Origin: Myxococcales bacterium
GTDB taxonomy: Bacteria > Myxococcota_A > Polyangia > Polyangiales > Polyangiaceae
Direction: 5' to 3'
Length of the DNA stretch: 39,934 bases
Assembly (NCBI GenBank): GCA_009692485.1
Contig: SHZB01000009.1
Span: 1-39,934 of the forward strand
The notes under the pieces were generated by a model. It was not told where the DNA came from. It made no database searches and was given only the letters and a program-made list of their open reading frames with translations. The translations under genes were made by a program, and so were the position numbers. This document shows, piece after piece, positions 7,366-15,513 of the stretch (position 1 is the first letter of the stretch; every line of letters starts with the position of its first letter).

Positions 7366-8691
7366 ATGGCGCTCACGATCCGCGGCGGACGCGTATTTCA
7401 CGGGGATCCCGTCATCGAGCGCTTCGGTGAGCTTGTCCTCGACGCGGGCGTCGTGAGCGCCGGCGAGCCTCGCGTGGGCCTCGAGCACGCGGAGATCCTC
7501 GAGGCCGAGGGCTGCATCGTGTTGCCCGGCTTCGTGATCGCGCATCACCATCTCTACTCGGCGCTTGCGCGTGGCATGCCCGGGCCGAGGGTGCCTCCGC
7601 GATCTTTCGTCGAGGTGCTCGAGCGCGTTTGGTGGCGGCTCGATCGGGCGCTCGATGCCGACCTCGTCGAGCAGTCCGCGTTGGCCGGGACGCTCGAGGC
7701 GCTGATGTGCGGAGTCACGGGTATTGTCGACCATCACGCATCGCCGTCGTTCATCGACACGAGCCTCGACTGCATTGCACGCGGCGTTGAGCGGGCCGGC
7801 GGGCGCGCGGTCGTTTGCTACGAGGCCACGGATCGGCACGGCGATGAGGGCTTCGCGATGGGCCTCGCGGAGAACGCCCGCATGCTCGCGTGCGTGCGGG
7901 ACGGCACGGCCGGGGCACGGCTAAGGGCGATGGTGGGCGGACACGCGCCGTTCACGCTTTCGGACACGCACCTCGAGGAACTTGCGCGGCTCGCGGCAAA
8001 GCACGACGTCGCGGTCCATCTTCACGTCGCGGAAGACGTGCACGACCAACTGGATGCGCGAGCGCGCGGGGCGAGCCATGTCACCGAGCGGCTCGTGCGC
8101 GCCGGAGTGCTCAGTGGCAGAGCGTTGATCGCGCACGGAGTCCACTTGTCGGAGGCCGAGCTCGAACTCCTCATGGCGTCACGCGCGACGCTTACCCATC
8201 AGCCGCGCTCCAACATGAACAACCATGTTGGGTATCTCGGTCACGCGCGGATAATGGCCAATCGAGTGGCGCTCGGGACCGACGGCATCAATGGCGACAT
8301 CTTCGACGAGGCGCACGCGGCCTTCTTCCGATTGCGCGAACACGACGCGGCGGGCGCAGCCGAGACCGTGTGGTCGTGGCTGGCGGGCGGTTGGCGCGTG
8401 CTCTCGCGCGCCTTTGGACTCGAGCCCGAGCGCGGCTTCGGGTGGCTCTATCCGGGCTGCCCCGCAGACGTCATCGTGCTCGACTACGACAGCGCGACTC
8501 CCATTCACGCGGACAGCCTGCCTTGGCATCTCGCCTTTGGCATGAGCGCCCGCAACGTGCGCGACGTGGTCGTCGGCGGCGAAGTGGTGGTGCGCGATCG
8601 CGAGCCCGTCAAGCTACGACGCGCCGAGACGCTGCGCGAGAGTCGAAGCGCCGCCGAGCGCCTATGGGCAAGAATGGCCGAGCTCGAATAG
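7366..8691 (+). CDS. SsnA-like metal-dependent amidohydrolase
   Basis: This 441-residue amidohydrolase-superfamily enzyme is of the SsnA / chlorohydrolase / cytosine-deaminase type. The metal-binding HxH is in FVIAHHHLYSALARGM (about residues 58-73). Further metal or catalytic residues lie in HLHVAED (about 219), IAHGVHL (about 248) and LGTDGINGDIFDEAH (about 303). These are the expected beta-strand ends of the TIM barrel. The family hydrolyses C-N bonds of rings or amidines. SsnA is known near purine-catabolism and diaminopropionate genes, but no xanthine dehydrogenase or carbamoyltransferase is near here, so the substrate stays open. The stop is the first of three 21-bp repeats. Confidence 0.85.
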   Translation: MALTIRGGRVFHGDPVIERFGELVLDAGVVSAGEPRVGLEHAEILEAEGCIVLPGFVIAHHHLYSALARGMPGPRVPPRSFVEVLERVWWRLDRALDADLVEQSALAGTLEALMCGVTGIVDHHASPSFIDTSLDCIARGVERAGGRAVVCYEATDRHGDEGFAMGLAENARMLACVRDGTAGARLRAMVGGHAPFTLSDTHLEELARLAAKHDVAVHLHVAEDVHDQLDARARGASHVTERLVRAGVLSGRALIAHGVHLSEAELELLMASRATLTHQPRSNMNNHVGYLGHARIMANRVALGTDGINGDIFDEAHAAFFRLREHDAAGAAETVWSWLAGGWRVLSRAFGLEPERGFGWLYPGCPADVIVLDYDSATPIHADSLPWHLAFGMSARNVRDVVVGGEVVVRDREPVKLRRAETLRESRSAAERLWARMAELE

Positions 8692-8747
8692 CCGCCACGC
8701 ATGCCCTATTAGCAGCCAGGCCAGCCCGAATAGCAGTCATCCTAGGA
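8685..8747. repeat. three 21-bp repeats, each carrying TAG
   Basis: Units at 8685-8705, 8706-8726 and 8727-8747 begin CGAATAGC, CTATTAGC and CGAATAGC. The TAG in unit one is the stop of the amidohydrolase. The 21-bp period keeps the later TAGs in the same frame, so they act as backup stops. The array ends 13 bp before the ATG of the kinase gene. Confidence 0.8.
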
Positions 8748-8760
8748 TAGAGTGCGCGCC

Positions 8761-10761
8761 ATGTCGGTAGCGCTCGCCGCGGCCTGGAAAAAGCTAGCGA
8801 TCGACGTCGATGGCCTGAGGCCCGACAAGGGCGGCACGCTGCGCGGAACCGTCGATGTCGGCTTGGCTTCGACGGAACACGCGAACTCTCCCGGGCCTGC
8901 CAATGCCGCACGTCCGGCGACACTGGACGGCGTGTTGCTCGGCGCGACGCTCGGCGAGGGCGGGATGGGAGTGGTGTGCCTCGGCGAGCAAGTCGCGCTG
9001 AGGCGGCAGGTCGCCGTCAAACAACCCAGGCCGGAGCGCCAGCGCGCGCAGGACGTCGATGCCTTGGTGCGTGAAGCGTGGGTCGCTGGCAACCTCGAAC
9101 ATCCGAATATCGTGCCGATCCACACCCTCGTTTTTCGCGAGGCCGTGCCGCTCCTCGTGATGAAGCGCATCGAGGGAAAGAGCTGGTCGGAGGTCCTCGC
9201 CAACCCGGACGGCGCCGGCATCCCGACGGAGCCCGAGCGTCGCCTCGAATGGCACATAGAAGTGGCGATGCAGGTGTGTCGCGCGGTGCATTTTGCTCAC
9301 TCGCGTGGGGTGCTCCACCTCGACATCAAGCCCGATAACGTCATGGTGGGTGCGTTCGGAGAGGTCTATCTCGTGGACTGGGGCATAGCGGCTGGCATCG
9401 GTCCGGAGCGGCCTGAGTGGCTGCCGGATTCGCGCTTGATCGCCTCGATTACGGGCACGCCCGCATTTCTCTCACCGGAGCAGGCCGAGGGTGCCGGAGC
9501 GCGACTCGGCCACCACACCGACGTCTACCTCCTCGGAGCGACGCTGCATGCGGTCGTCACCGGCGCGCCGCTCCGCACGGGCCGGGCCCTTCGCATGATG
9601 CTCATACAGGCCTTCGAGTCCAAGCCGTTTGACTACGACCCGAGCGTCCCGCGCGAGCTCGCCAACATCCTTCATCGCGCGACGGCACGCGAACCGGCAG
9701 ACCGCTATCCGAACGCCGAGGCGTTGCGGCAAGCGCTCGAGGCCTACCTGCGCCACCGCACCTCGCACCAGCTGGCTGCCGAGGCCCTCATCGCGCTGCG
9801 GCGCATCAAGAGCGCGGACGGCATTGACTTCGAGAGGACCGTCGGGGTCATTGAAATTCAGCGCGAAATCGCCGAGTGCCGCTTTGCGTTTCGCCACGCA
9901 CTGAAGATATGGGGCGAGAATCCGGACGCGCTGCGAGGTCGCCAAGAGCTCGCCAGGTTGGTGGTCCTTCGTGCCCTCGCGCAACGTGATTTGCCACGCG
10001 CCCGGGAAGCGCTATCGGAGCTGACCGAGAGGGATGAACGGCTCGCGCAGCAAGTGGACCGTTTGCGCGAAGAGCTTCGCCGCGATGCCGGAGCCGTCGA
10101 GGCCTTGCGTGATCTGGGCCGGCAAGTCGATCTGGAGACGCATCGCGACCTGAGGAGCCGATTTGCCTTGTTCACGGGGGTCGGGTGGCTTTTTTGGAAC
10201 ACGGTCTGTGGCGTGCTGCACCGCACGGGGACTCTGCACTTCACCCAGACGGTCATGCTCGTAAACGCGCTCTGTGCCTTGAGCTTGTATGGCGCGATGC
10301 TCTATCGGGTACGTCGAAATCTGCTCGACACGCGCGTCAACCGTCAGGCGCTGATGCTGGTCTTCGCGGGCGTGTGCAGCGCGCCGGTGTTGTGGCTCGG
10401 CGGAGCGGCGCTCAAAATTGGAGTGCTCGAGAGCGTCGCGATGTCAGGCTGCCTCTACGTGTTCACGGCCGTTGCGCTAGCCGGCATCGTCGATCGGCGC
10501 GCCAGCTGGACGGTGGCTCCGGCTGCCGGCTCGACGGCCCTGGCGGCGCTGTTGCCACGCTACGCGTTCGAGTTCATCGGCATGGCGGGATTTTCGATCG
10601 CAGCCGGTCTCGCCTGGGCGTGGCGCCGCCCGACCGCTGGCGCTGAAACTGCGAAAGATACGCGAGCCAACCCTGGCCAACGTCACGAGCTGGGCAGACC
10701 GAAAGGGCAACTTGGCAATAAGCCCAAGGGACACCAACCCGAAAGGACGATAGACCGGTAG
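8761..10761 (+). CDS. membrane-bound Ser/Thr protein kinase
   Basis: This protein of 666 residues (or 669 from GTG 8752) is a Hanks-type kinase. The glycine loop LGEGGMGVVCLGE (about 64-76), the catalytic Lys in VAVKQPR (about 86), HLDIKPDN (about 185-192) and a DWG in place of DFG (about 205) are visible, with TPAFLSPEQAEG as activation loop. The juxta-membrane part (about 340-465) is helical and charge-rich. Several hydrophobic helices between about 470 and 620 anchor the protein with the kinase on the cytoplasmic side. There is no obvious extracellular sensor domain. The C-terminal tail is built from a degenerate repeat that continues past the stop. Confidence 0.88.
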   Translation: MSVALAAAWKKLAIDVDGLRPDKGGTLRGTVDVGLASTEHANSPGPANAARPATLDGVLLGATLGEGGMGVVCLGEQVALRRQVAVKQPRPERQRAQDVDALVREAWVAGNLEHPNIVPIHTLVFREAVPLLVMKRIEGKSWSEVLANPDGAGIPTEPERRLEWHIEVAMQVCRAVHFAHSRGVLHLDIKPDNVMVGAFGEVYLVDWGIAAGIGPERPEWLPDSRLIASITGTPAFLSPEQAEGAGARLGHHTDVYLLGATLHAVVTGAPLRTGRALRMMLIQAFESKPFDYDPSVPRELANILHRATAREPADRYPNAEALRQALEAYLRHRTSHQLAAEALIALRRIKSADGIDFERTVGVIEIQREIAECRFAFRHALKIWGENPDALRGRQELARLVVLRALAQRDLPRAREALSELTERDERLAQQVDRLREELRRDAGAVEALRDLGRQVDLETHRDLRSRFALFTGVGWLFWNTVCGVLHRTGTLHFTQTVMLVNALCALSLYGAMLYRVRRNLLDTRVNRQALMLVFAGVCSAPVLWLGGAALKIGVLESVAMSGCLYVFTAVALAGIVDRRASWTVAPAAGSTALAALLPRYAFEFIGMAGFSIAAGLAWAWRRPTAGAETAKDTRANPGQRHELGRPKGQLGNKPKGHQPERTIDR

Positions 10762-10815
10762 GACACCAAAAACGGTAGGACGCCAAAACGATAGGGCGAT
10801 ATGGCAATAGGCCAA
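10690..10815. repeat. degenerate 16-17-bp repeat across the kinase stop codon
   Basis: Units such as CGGTAGGACACC (10756), CGGTAGGACGCC (10773) and CGATAGGGCGAT (10789) recur every 16-17 bp. The first contains the stop TAG (10759-10761). Weaker copies (CCGAAAGGACGATAG at 10739, AAGGGACACC before it) reach back into the coding region. The period is not a multiple of three, so the later TAGs are in other frames. Confidence 0.75.
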
Positions 10816-10904
10816 CATCGCGCAGCGGCTCCATGGGGATGGGGGACCAGCATCGCCCCCATCACTGTTAGCAGCTCTCCAGCCCTGTGGTGACGGCGGC
10901 TCCG

Positions 10905-11225
10905 CGGAGGTCGGCTCGGAACTGTAGAAACGCGCGCCCGCCTCGTCCTTGGCATCGACGACGATCGCATAGGCGGCGACCGACTCGGCGACTGAAAGCA
11001 CGCGCTTCACCGCATTTGCTACCAGCAGGTCGCCTACGCCGGTGCCGCGCGCGCGCTGGTGACGAGCGAGCCTGCCGATGAGTGCGGCGGGGATTGCCTC
11101 TCCTGGCTCGCGCGATTCCGGAACCAATCATCGAGGGCCGCTTGCCCGCACGAGAACGCGTTGCGGTCATGGCGGCGACCTAGCAGTTCGAAGCGCAGAG
11201 CGTCAGGCGATCGGTCCAGGTTCCG
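10905..11225 (-). pseudogene. broken GNAT acetyltransferase
   Basis: Two frames carry pieces of one GNAT protein of the small TacT/AtaT-like type. The N-terminal piece reads LRFELLGRRHDRNAFSCGQ and ALDDWFRNRASQ (about 11125-11205). After a frame change at about 11095-11105 the C-terminal piece reads IPAALIGRLARHQRARGTG (the acetyl-CoA pyrophosphate loop region) and AYAIVVDAKDEAGARFY. About 50 residues between strand 1 and the acetyl-CoA loop are missing, and no start codon remains because the upstream DNA is a duplicated piece of another gene. The end after ARFYSS is also unlike the family. No partner antitoxin (RHH/DUF1778) is visible. The gene is dead as it stands. Confidence 0.75.
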
Positions 11226-11277
11226 ACGAGGATGCGCGCTCCGCCTAACCAGTTGGCGCGGGCCGCGAGGTCGGGTG
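11197..11277. repeat. 81-bp duplicated segment (copy 1)
   Basis: This segment matches 12147-12227 with three mismatches in 81 bp, in the same orientation and offset by 950 bp. Copy 2 lies inside the small hypothetical gene at 12118-12432. Copy 1 is a stray piece encoding the equivalent of ARANWLGG and ILVGTWTDR, fused to the front of the broken acetyltransferase. The high identity suggests a recent event. Confidence 0.9.
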
Positions 11278-11577
11278 GCCCCCGGTCGCAGCGAATCGCG
11301 GGCGCGCTGCGTCCTTCGCACGGCGGGGACTGGCGATGCCGAGAAACGCCGACCGGCCCTCACCCTCCAGAGCGGCCTGAAAAAGTTGGGAAGAAGAGCT
11401 TTTAAGGAAAAAGTCGAGCGGACAAATCACTTGTCAACAACACCCGATTATCCATAGCGTGCCGCCGCTGCGTAGGAGGGTGAGGGGCTCGGTTACCGGG
11501 CGGTGCTCGCGTGCGTGGGGAGGCGTGGTGCCTCGGTTAGGTTCGGTAGCAATGACGTTGAAGGGTGGTTTTCAATC

Positions 11578-11904
11578 ATGAAGCGAGCGTTACTTTTTTC
11601 CGGAATGGTCGGTCTTTTCTTGGTCGCGACGGCGTGCAGCAATGCCGACGAGCTCGTGAAGGCTACGAAGGACTACGAGAAGGCCGTCTGCGCATGCAAG
11701 GACATCGCGTGCACCACGGGCGCCACCCTGAAGTTTACGGAAGCCACAGCCAAGCTGGCTGAGAAGAAGCTGACGCCGTCCGAGGACGAGGTGAAGGAAA
11801 TCACCGAGGCCACGACCAACGCGATGGCCTGCACGATGAAGCTGGCCACGGCGGCGATGCCCGCGATGCCTGCGATGCCCGCGATGCCTGCGATGCCGAA
11901 GTGA
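11578..11904 (+). CDS. small lipoprotein with AMP tripeptide tail
   Basis: This 108-residue protein starts MKRALLFSGMVGLFLVATAC (lipobox VATAC). The mature part is helical and charged, with four Cys (VCACKDIAC and AMAC), and has no recognised domain. The tail is five AMP tripeptides and a final K, from 9-bp repeats (GCGATGCCC / GCGATGCCT) that run up to the stop. It stands alone between the decayed acetyltransferase and a hairpin. ATG 11578 fits the signal peptide, and no strong Shine-Dalgarno sequence is visible upstream. Confidence 0.75.
   Translation: MKRALLFSGMVGLFLVATACSNADELVKATKDYEKAVCACKDIACTTGATLKFTEATAKLAEKKLTPSEDEVKEITEATTNAMACTMKLATAAMPAMPAMPAMPAMPK
11858..11904. repeat. 9-bp repeats (five units) ending at the stop codon
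   Basis: Five copies of GCGATGCC(C/T) encode AMP x5. The array ends one codon before the TGA. Confidence 0.85.
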
Positions 11905-11924
11905 GTCGAGCCTCGTGATGGTGG

Positions 11925-11955
11925 GGAGCGTGCGCCGGGGTGGGGGGCGCGCTCC
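11925..11955 (+). terminator. possible terminator hairpin
   Basis: GGAGCG-T-GCGCC pairs with GGCGCGCTCC (one bulged T) around a G-rich loop, about 20 bp after the small lipoprotein stop. There is no T tract, so intrinsic termination would be inefficient. The next 150 bp up to 12118 hold no convincing gene. Confidence 0.4.
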
Positions 11956-12117
11956 CGCACGAGCGCCGGCGTGAGGCCCGAGTCGCGCGTGAGCCCTAAT
12001 CCCAAATCGAGCTGCGGCAGCGTTGGCTTGTATCTGCGGGCGACCTTGGGCGGCATGTACTTGCGCTGTGACGACCCGCTCGTCCGGGCGTCAGGCAAGG
12101 GCACGGCGGGCGCTCGC

Positions 12118-12432
12118 TCAGCGACTCGGGTCGAGCGGCGCGTGCGAGAGCGTCACGCGATCGGTCCAGGTTCCGACGAGGATGCGTACTCCGCCTAACC
12201 AGTTGGCGCGGGCCGCGAGGTCGGGTGTGACCTCAAAGGTAATCGTGCCGTCGCGGAGGCCGAGATCGGCACGCACGACGTCACTCCACGGCACGAGAAA
12301 GTCCGCGCTCTCGGGCATGCTGAGCACGAGGCCCTCGACCGTGCGATAGCGAATGACCGCTACCGCAGCGCCGGGCCCGTCGGGATCGGAAAGAGTGACA
12401 CCGTCGAGATCGATGCGAGGTCGTGCTGCCAT
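12118..12432 (-). CDS. small conserved-looking hypothetical protein
   Basis: This 104-residue protein begins MAARPRIDLDGVTLSDPDG and alternates short strands and turns (AVAVIRYRTVEGLVLSMP, FLVPWSDVVRADLGLRDGTI, ILVGTWTDRVTL). It has no signal peptide or membrane segment. I do not recognise the family. The coding character is supported by normal GC-rich codon use and an intact frame. Its 3' half is the source of the 81-bp duplication at 11197-11277. It follows the PLP enzyme gene on the same strand after 157 bp that include repeats, so co-transcription is possible. Confidence 0.6.
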   Translation of the reverse strand: MAARPRIDLDGVTLSDPDGPGAAVAVIRYRTVEGLVLSMPESADFLVPWSDVVRADLGLRDGTITFEVTPDLAARANWLGGVRILVGTWTDRVTLSHAPLDPSR

Positions 12433-12459
12433 TCTGAAAGGCTAGTGCATTGCATTGTT

Positions 12460-12547
12460 CGAATCGACGCCTCAATTGGCACGCCTCGACCGGCACGCCT
12501 CAATTGGCACCGCCTATCGCGGGACGCATCGCCTATTGCGGGACGCA
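12460..12547. repeat. 14-bp x3 and 19-bp x2 tandem repeats
   Basis: Three 14-bp units (ACGCCTCAATTGGC, ACGCCTCGACCGGC, ACGCCTCAATTGGC) are followed directly by two 19-bp units (CGCCTATCGCGGGACGCAT and CGCCTATTGCGGGACGCAG). They lie in the gap between the PLP enzyme and the small hypothetical gene. Confidence 0.8.
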
Positions 12548-12589
12548 GCGATGCTCGGGCGGCGGGGGCTAACGCGGGCGGCGCTGCAA

Positions 12590-14056
12590 TCAGGACCCTA
12601 GGCCGACGCGCGCGTTGAACTCGGTGATGAGATTGTCGAGCTCGCCGACGCAGGCCGGCACGCGAAGCCAGGTATCGGGGTCGTACCACTGAGCCTGGAT
12701 CTCGTCGTGGGTCTTGCCCTGTTGCTCGACCCAGGTGAAGTACTTGAGGTTATGGACGCGCTTCTTGGCCGGGTAGCTGAGCTCTTCGACGTTGGCGATC
12801 GACTCGCCTAGCAAGTAGCGGTGAAAGGCGGCGGCCGCGTCGCGCTCGGTGAATTCGCCGCGCTCTTCGTTGAGCTCCTGCAAACGGCTTTGATACATGT
12901 CAATCGAGTCGGTGAGCACGGTGAGCACCACGTCGTCCTCGCCATGCTCGTACCAGCGGCAAAGCTTGATGGCGCTGAGAATGTTGGCGACGCCGGAGAT
13001 GCCAATGAGCCCAAGCTGTGAAATGGTGGTATCGGGCACGCCCTGCGAGGCGAGATAGCGACGGCCCGCCGGCTCGTTGAAGAGCCGAATGAGCGACAAC
13101 GTGGCTTCGTCGGCAATGCCCATGACGAGATCGGTATTGCGGACGTTGTGAACCCACGGAACGTGCTTGTCGCCGATCCCTTCGATGCGGTGCGCGCCGT
13201 AGCCGTTTTGCAGCATCGTGGGGCACTCGAGCGCTTCGGAGGCGGCGATCTTGCTGTCGGGAAACAGCTTCTTCAGATAGTCGCCGCTCGCGATCGTGCC
13301 GGCCGAACCGGTGGTGAGCGCGATACCCCGATAGCGCCCGCGGGGGCCGAGCGCGTGCTCGAGGACGCTCGCCATCGCCCGACCGGTGACCTCATGGTGC
13401 CAGAGGTAATTGCCCATTTCGTCGAACTGATTGAAGATCATCAGCTCTTGGCCAGAGCGCCGCAGCTCCCAGCATTTGTCGAAGATCTCTTTGACGTTGC
13501 TCTCACTGCCGGGGGTCTTGATGGTCTCGCCGGCGACCGTGCTCAGCCACTCGAAGCGCTCGCGGCTCATGCCCTCGGGGAGAATGGCGATCGACTCGCA
13601 GCCGAGCAGCGCCGAATCGTAAGCGCCGCCGCGACAGTAATTGCCAGTCGAGGGCCACACGGCCTTCTGCCTGGTTGGGTCGAACTGGCCAGTTACGAGC
13701 CGCGGAACGAGGCAGCTGAACGCGGCGCCAACCTTATGGGCTCCGGTCGGAAACCATTTGCCAACAAGGGCGATGACGCGCGCCGGAATGCCCGTTAGCG
13801 AGCTTGGTAGCTCGATGGCGTTTGCCGGTCCGAAGCCGCCCGCGCTCGGCTTTGGCTCGTTGTGCCAGGTGATGCGAAAGAGGTTTGCCGGATCGACGTC
13901 CCAGAGGCCAACCTCGGCGAGGCGTGCCTTGATGCGCGGCGGGCAGAGCGCAGCTGGATTGGCCATTTGCGCGTAGGTCGGAATGACGATGTTGCGCTCG
14001 CGGGCGCGGGCAACGGATTTGGCGAGAGTCGCTTCGTGGATGGATAGATCGATCAT
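12590..14056 (-). CDS. PLP-dependent enzyme, tryptophan synthase beta-fold
   Basis: This 488-residue fold-type II PLP enzyme has its Schiff-base lysine in WFPTGAHKVGAAF (Lys108). Other signatures are WPSTGNYCRGGAYDSALLGC (residues about 135-155), a substrate-handling region, and LTTGSAGTIASGDYLKK (phosphate-binding region). It is longer than TrpB and cysteine synthase and belongs to a less studied group of 450-500-residue TrpB-like proteins. The reaction is probably a beta-elimination or replacement on an amino acid, but the substrate is unknown. The start ATG 14054-14056 overlaps the stop of the threonine synthase-like gene (ATGA), and the AAGGAG inside that gene serves as its ribosome binding site. 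The two are therefore translationally coupled and likely act in one pathway. Confidence 0.85.
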   Translation of the reverse strand: MIDLSIHEATLAKSVARARERNIVIPTYAQMANPAALCPPRIKARLAEVGLWDVDPANLFRITWHNEPKPSAGGFGPANAIELPSSLTGIPARVIALVGKWFPTGAHKVGAAFSCLVPRLVTGQFDPTRQKAVWPSTGNYCRGGAYDSALLGCESIAILPEGMSRERFEWLSTVAGETIKTPGSESNVKEIFDKCWELRRSGQELMIFNQFDEMGNYLWHHEVTGRAMASVLEHALGPRGRYRGIALTTGSAGTIASGDYLKKLFPDSKIAASEALECPTMLQNGYGAHRIEGIGDKHVPWVHNVRNTDLVMGIADEATLSLIRLFNEPAGRRYLASQGVPDTTISQLGLIGISGVANILSAIKLCRWYEHGEDDVVLTVLTDSIDMYQSRLQELNEERGEFTERDAAAAFHRYLLGESIANVEELSYPAKKRVHNLKYFTWVEQQGKTHDEIQAQWYDPDTWLRVPACVGELDNLITEFNARVGLGS

Positions 14057-15336
14057 GGTGACTCCTTGGCGAGGGCGCGACGGAGCGCGTCCATGGACGG
14101 GTCGATGGTGCTTGGGGCGGCCCCCACGGCGCGCGTTGCGGCGGCGACGTCCTTGAGGCCGCTGCCGGTGACGAGCACGACGACGTCCTCGTGCTTCGGT
14201 ATGGGGGCCTCGCGCGCGTGGTGGATTAGTCCCGCGTACGCGGTCGCGGCGGCGGGCTCGGCGAAGACGGTGGCGTCCGCGGCGAGAGCGACCATCGCCT
14301 CGAGGATGGCCGCGTCCTCGACGACGACGTACTCGCCCCCGGTGTCGCGCACGGCACGGAGCGCGCGCAGGCCGTCGCTTGGCATGTCGGCGGAGATGCT
14401 GTCGGCGAGCGTCGTGGCGGTGATGCGGTCGATGCGTTCGTCCTTGCGGCGCCAGGTGGTCGCGATCGCCGCGGAGCCCGAGGCCTGTACGCCGAAGAGG
14501 CGCGGCATGCGCTCGATGAAGCCGAGCTCGAGCAGCTCGCGAAAGCCCTTGTGCACCGCAGCGATGATGTTGCCGTCGCCAACGGAGACGTAGACGCGAT
14601 CGGGGGCGCGCCATCGGGCTGGCTCGGGGCCGTCCTGGGCGCACGCGAGCTGCTCGGCGAGCTCGAAGGCGACGGTCTTTTTGCCTTCGACGGTGAAGGG
14701 GTTGTAGCCGGTGTTGCGGCAGTACCAGCCGAGCTCGCGGGAGGCCGCGCGCGAGAGCCGAAAGGCGTCGTCGTAGTTGCCACGCACGAGGTAGAGCTCG
14801 GCGCCGAAGATCATGAGCTGAGCGATCTTCGCGGGCGGGGCGGACGCGGGCACGAGCACGACGGCGCGTTGTCCGGCGGCGCGTGCCATCGCCGCGATCG
14901 CGACGCCAGCGTTGCCGGTCGAGGCCGTGATGATGCGGTCGACGCCGAGCTCACGGGCGCGCATGACGACGATGGCGCTCGCGCGATCTTTGAAAGAGCC
15001 GGTCGGCAGGCGGCCGTCGTCCTTGATCCAGATGCGCCCGCCGCCGACGCGCGCGGAGGCTCGCGGCGAGAGATAGAGTGGCGTGCCGCCGACCTGGCGG
15101 AGCGGCCCCTCATCGTCCTTCGGCATGCCCACCGGCAAGAGCTCGCGGTAGCGCCACAGGGACGGGTCGCGGCGCGCGCCGATGAGCTGCGGAGTGACGG
15201 TGGCGCGAAGCTGGGCGTAATCGAGGACGACGTCGAGCGCCTCGAAAGCGCAGCTCGGACAGGCGTAGCGCGGAGCGGGCTCGGGGGCGGTCCGCGTGCC
15301 GCATGCACGGCACTCGAAAGCGACGAAACCAGTCAT
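14053..15336 (-). CDS. threonine synthase-like PLP enzyme
   Basis: This 427-residue protein starts with a zinc-ribbon-like pair of Cys motifs, CRAC (residues 9-12) and CPSC (26-29). The fold-type II PLP domain follows, with GRLPTGSFKDRAS (Lys116 as Schiff base), ITASTGNAGVAIAAMA and VYVSVGDGNIIA (phosphate cup). This is the archaeal/plant-type threonine synthase layout. True threonine synthase converts O-phosphohomoserine to threonine, but such proteins also act as paralogues with other substrates. No homoserine kinase or homoserine dehydrogenase gene is in the window. Coupling by ATGA to another PLP enzyme hints at a specialised pathway. The gene is first in its operon, and 177 bp separate it from the divergent protease gene. 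Confidence 0.8.
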   Translation of the reverse strand: MTGFVAFECRACGTRTAPEPAPRYACPSCAFEALDVVLDYAQLRATVTPQLIGARRDPSLWRYRELLPVGMPKDDEGPLRQVGGTPLYLSPRASARVGGGRIWIKDDGRLPTGSFKDRASAIVVMRARELGVDRIITASTGNAGVAIAAMARAAGQRAVVLVPASAPPAKIAQLMIFGAELYLVRGNYDDAFRLSRAASRELGWYCRNTGYNPFTVEGKKTVAFELAEQLACAQDGPEPARWRAPDRVYVSVGDGNIIAAVHKGFRELLELGFIERMPRLFGVQASGSAAIATTWRRKDERIDRITATTLADSISADMPSDGLRALRAVRDTGGEYVVVEDAAILEAMVALAADATVFAEPAAATAYAGLIHHAREAPIPKHEDVVVLVTGSGLKDVAAATRAVGAAPSTIDPSMDALRRALAKESP

Positions 15337-15513
15337 CGAGCGGGCAACATACTCGACGCGGCGGGTCCTGCGCGACCAGGTTCCGCGGGGATACGACGGG
15401 TCGCTGCGGTGGTCGCTGCGGGGGCATCACGGGGTGGATCGCGGTGAGGCCGGCTTGGATGGCGTAACTAGCTGAATTTACATTGAATTAATTATGGCGT
15501 CGGCGGCCGCGGG

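Noticed and set aside
11245-11457. Short ORFs in the lower-GC patch before the small lipoprotein
   Set aside because: The patch is part of a decayed region; neither strand gives a recognisable protein, and an insertion-sequence origin could not be supported.
11971-12198. 75-codon plus-strand ORF after the small lipoprotein
   Set aside because: It has no signal peptide, no family motif and Arg-rich composition, and it overlaps the minus-strand hypothetical gene.
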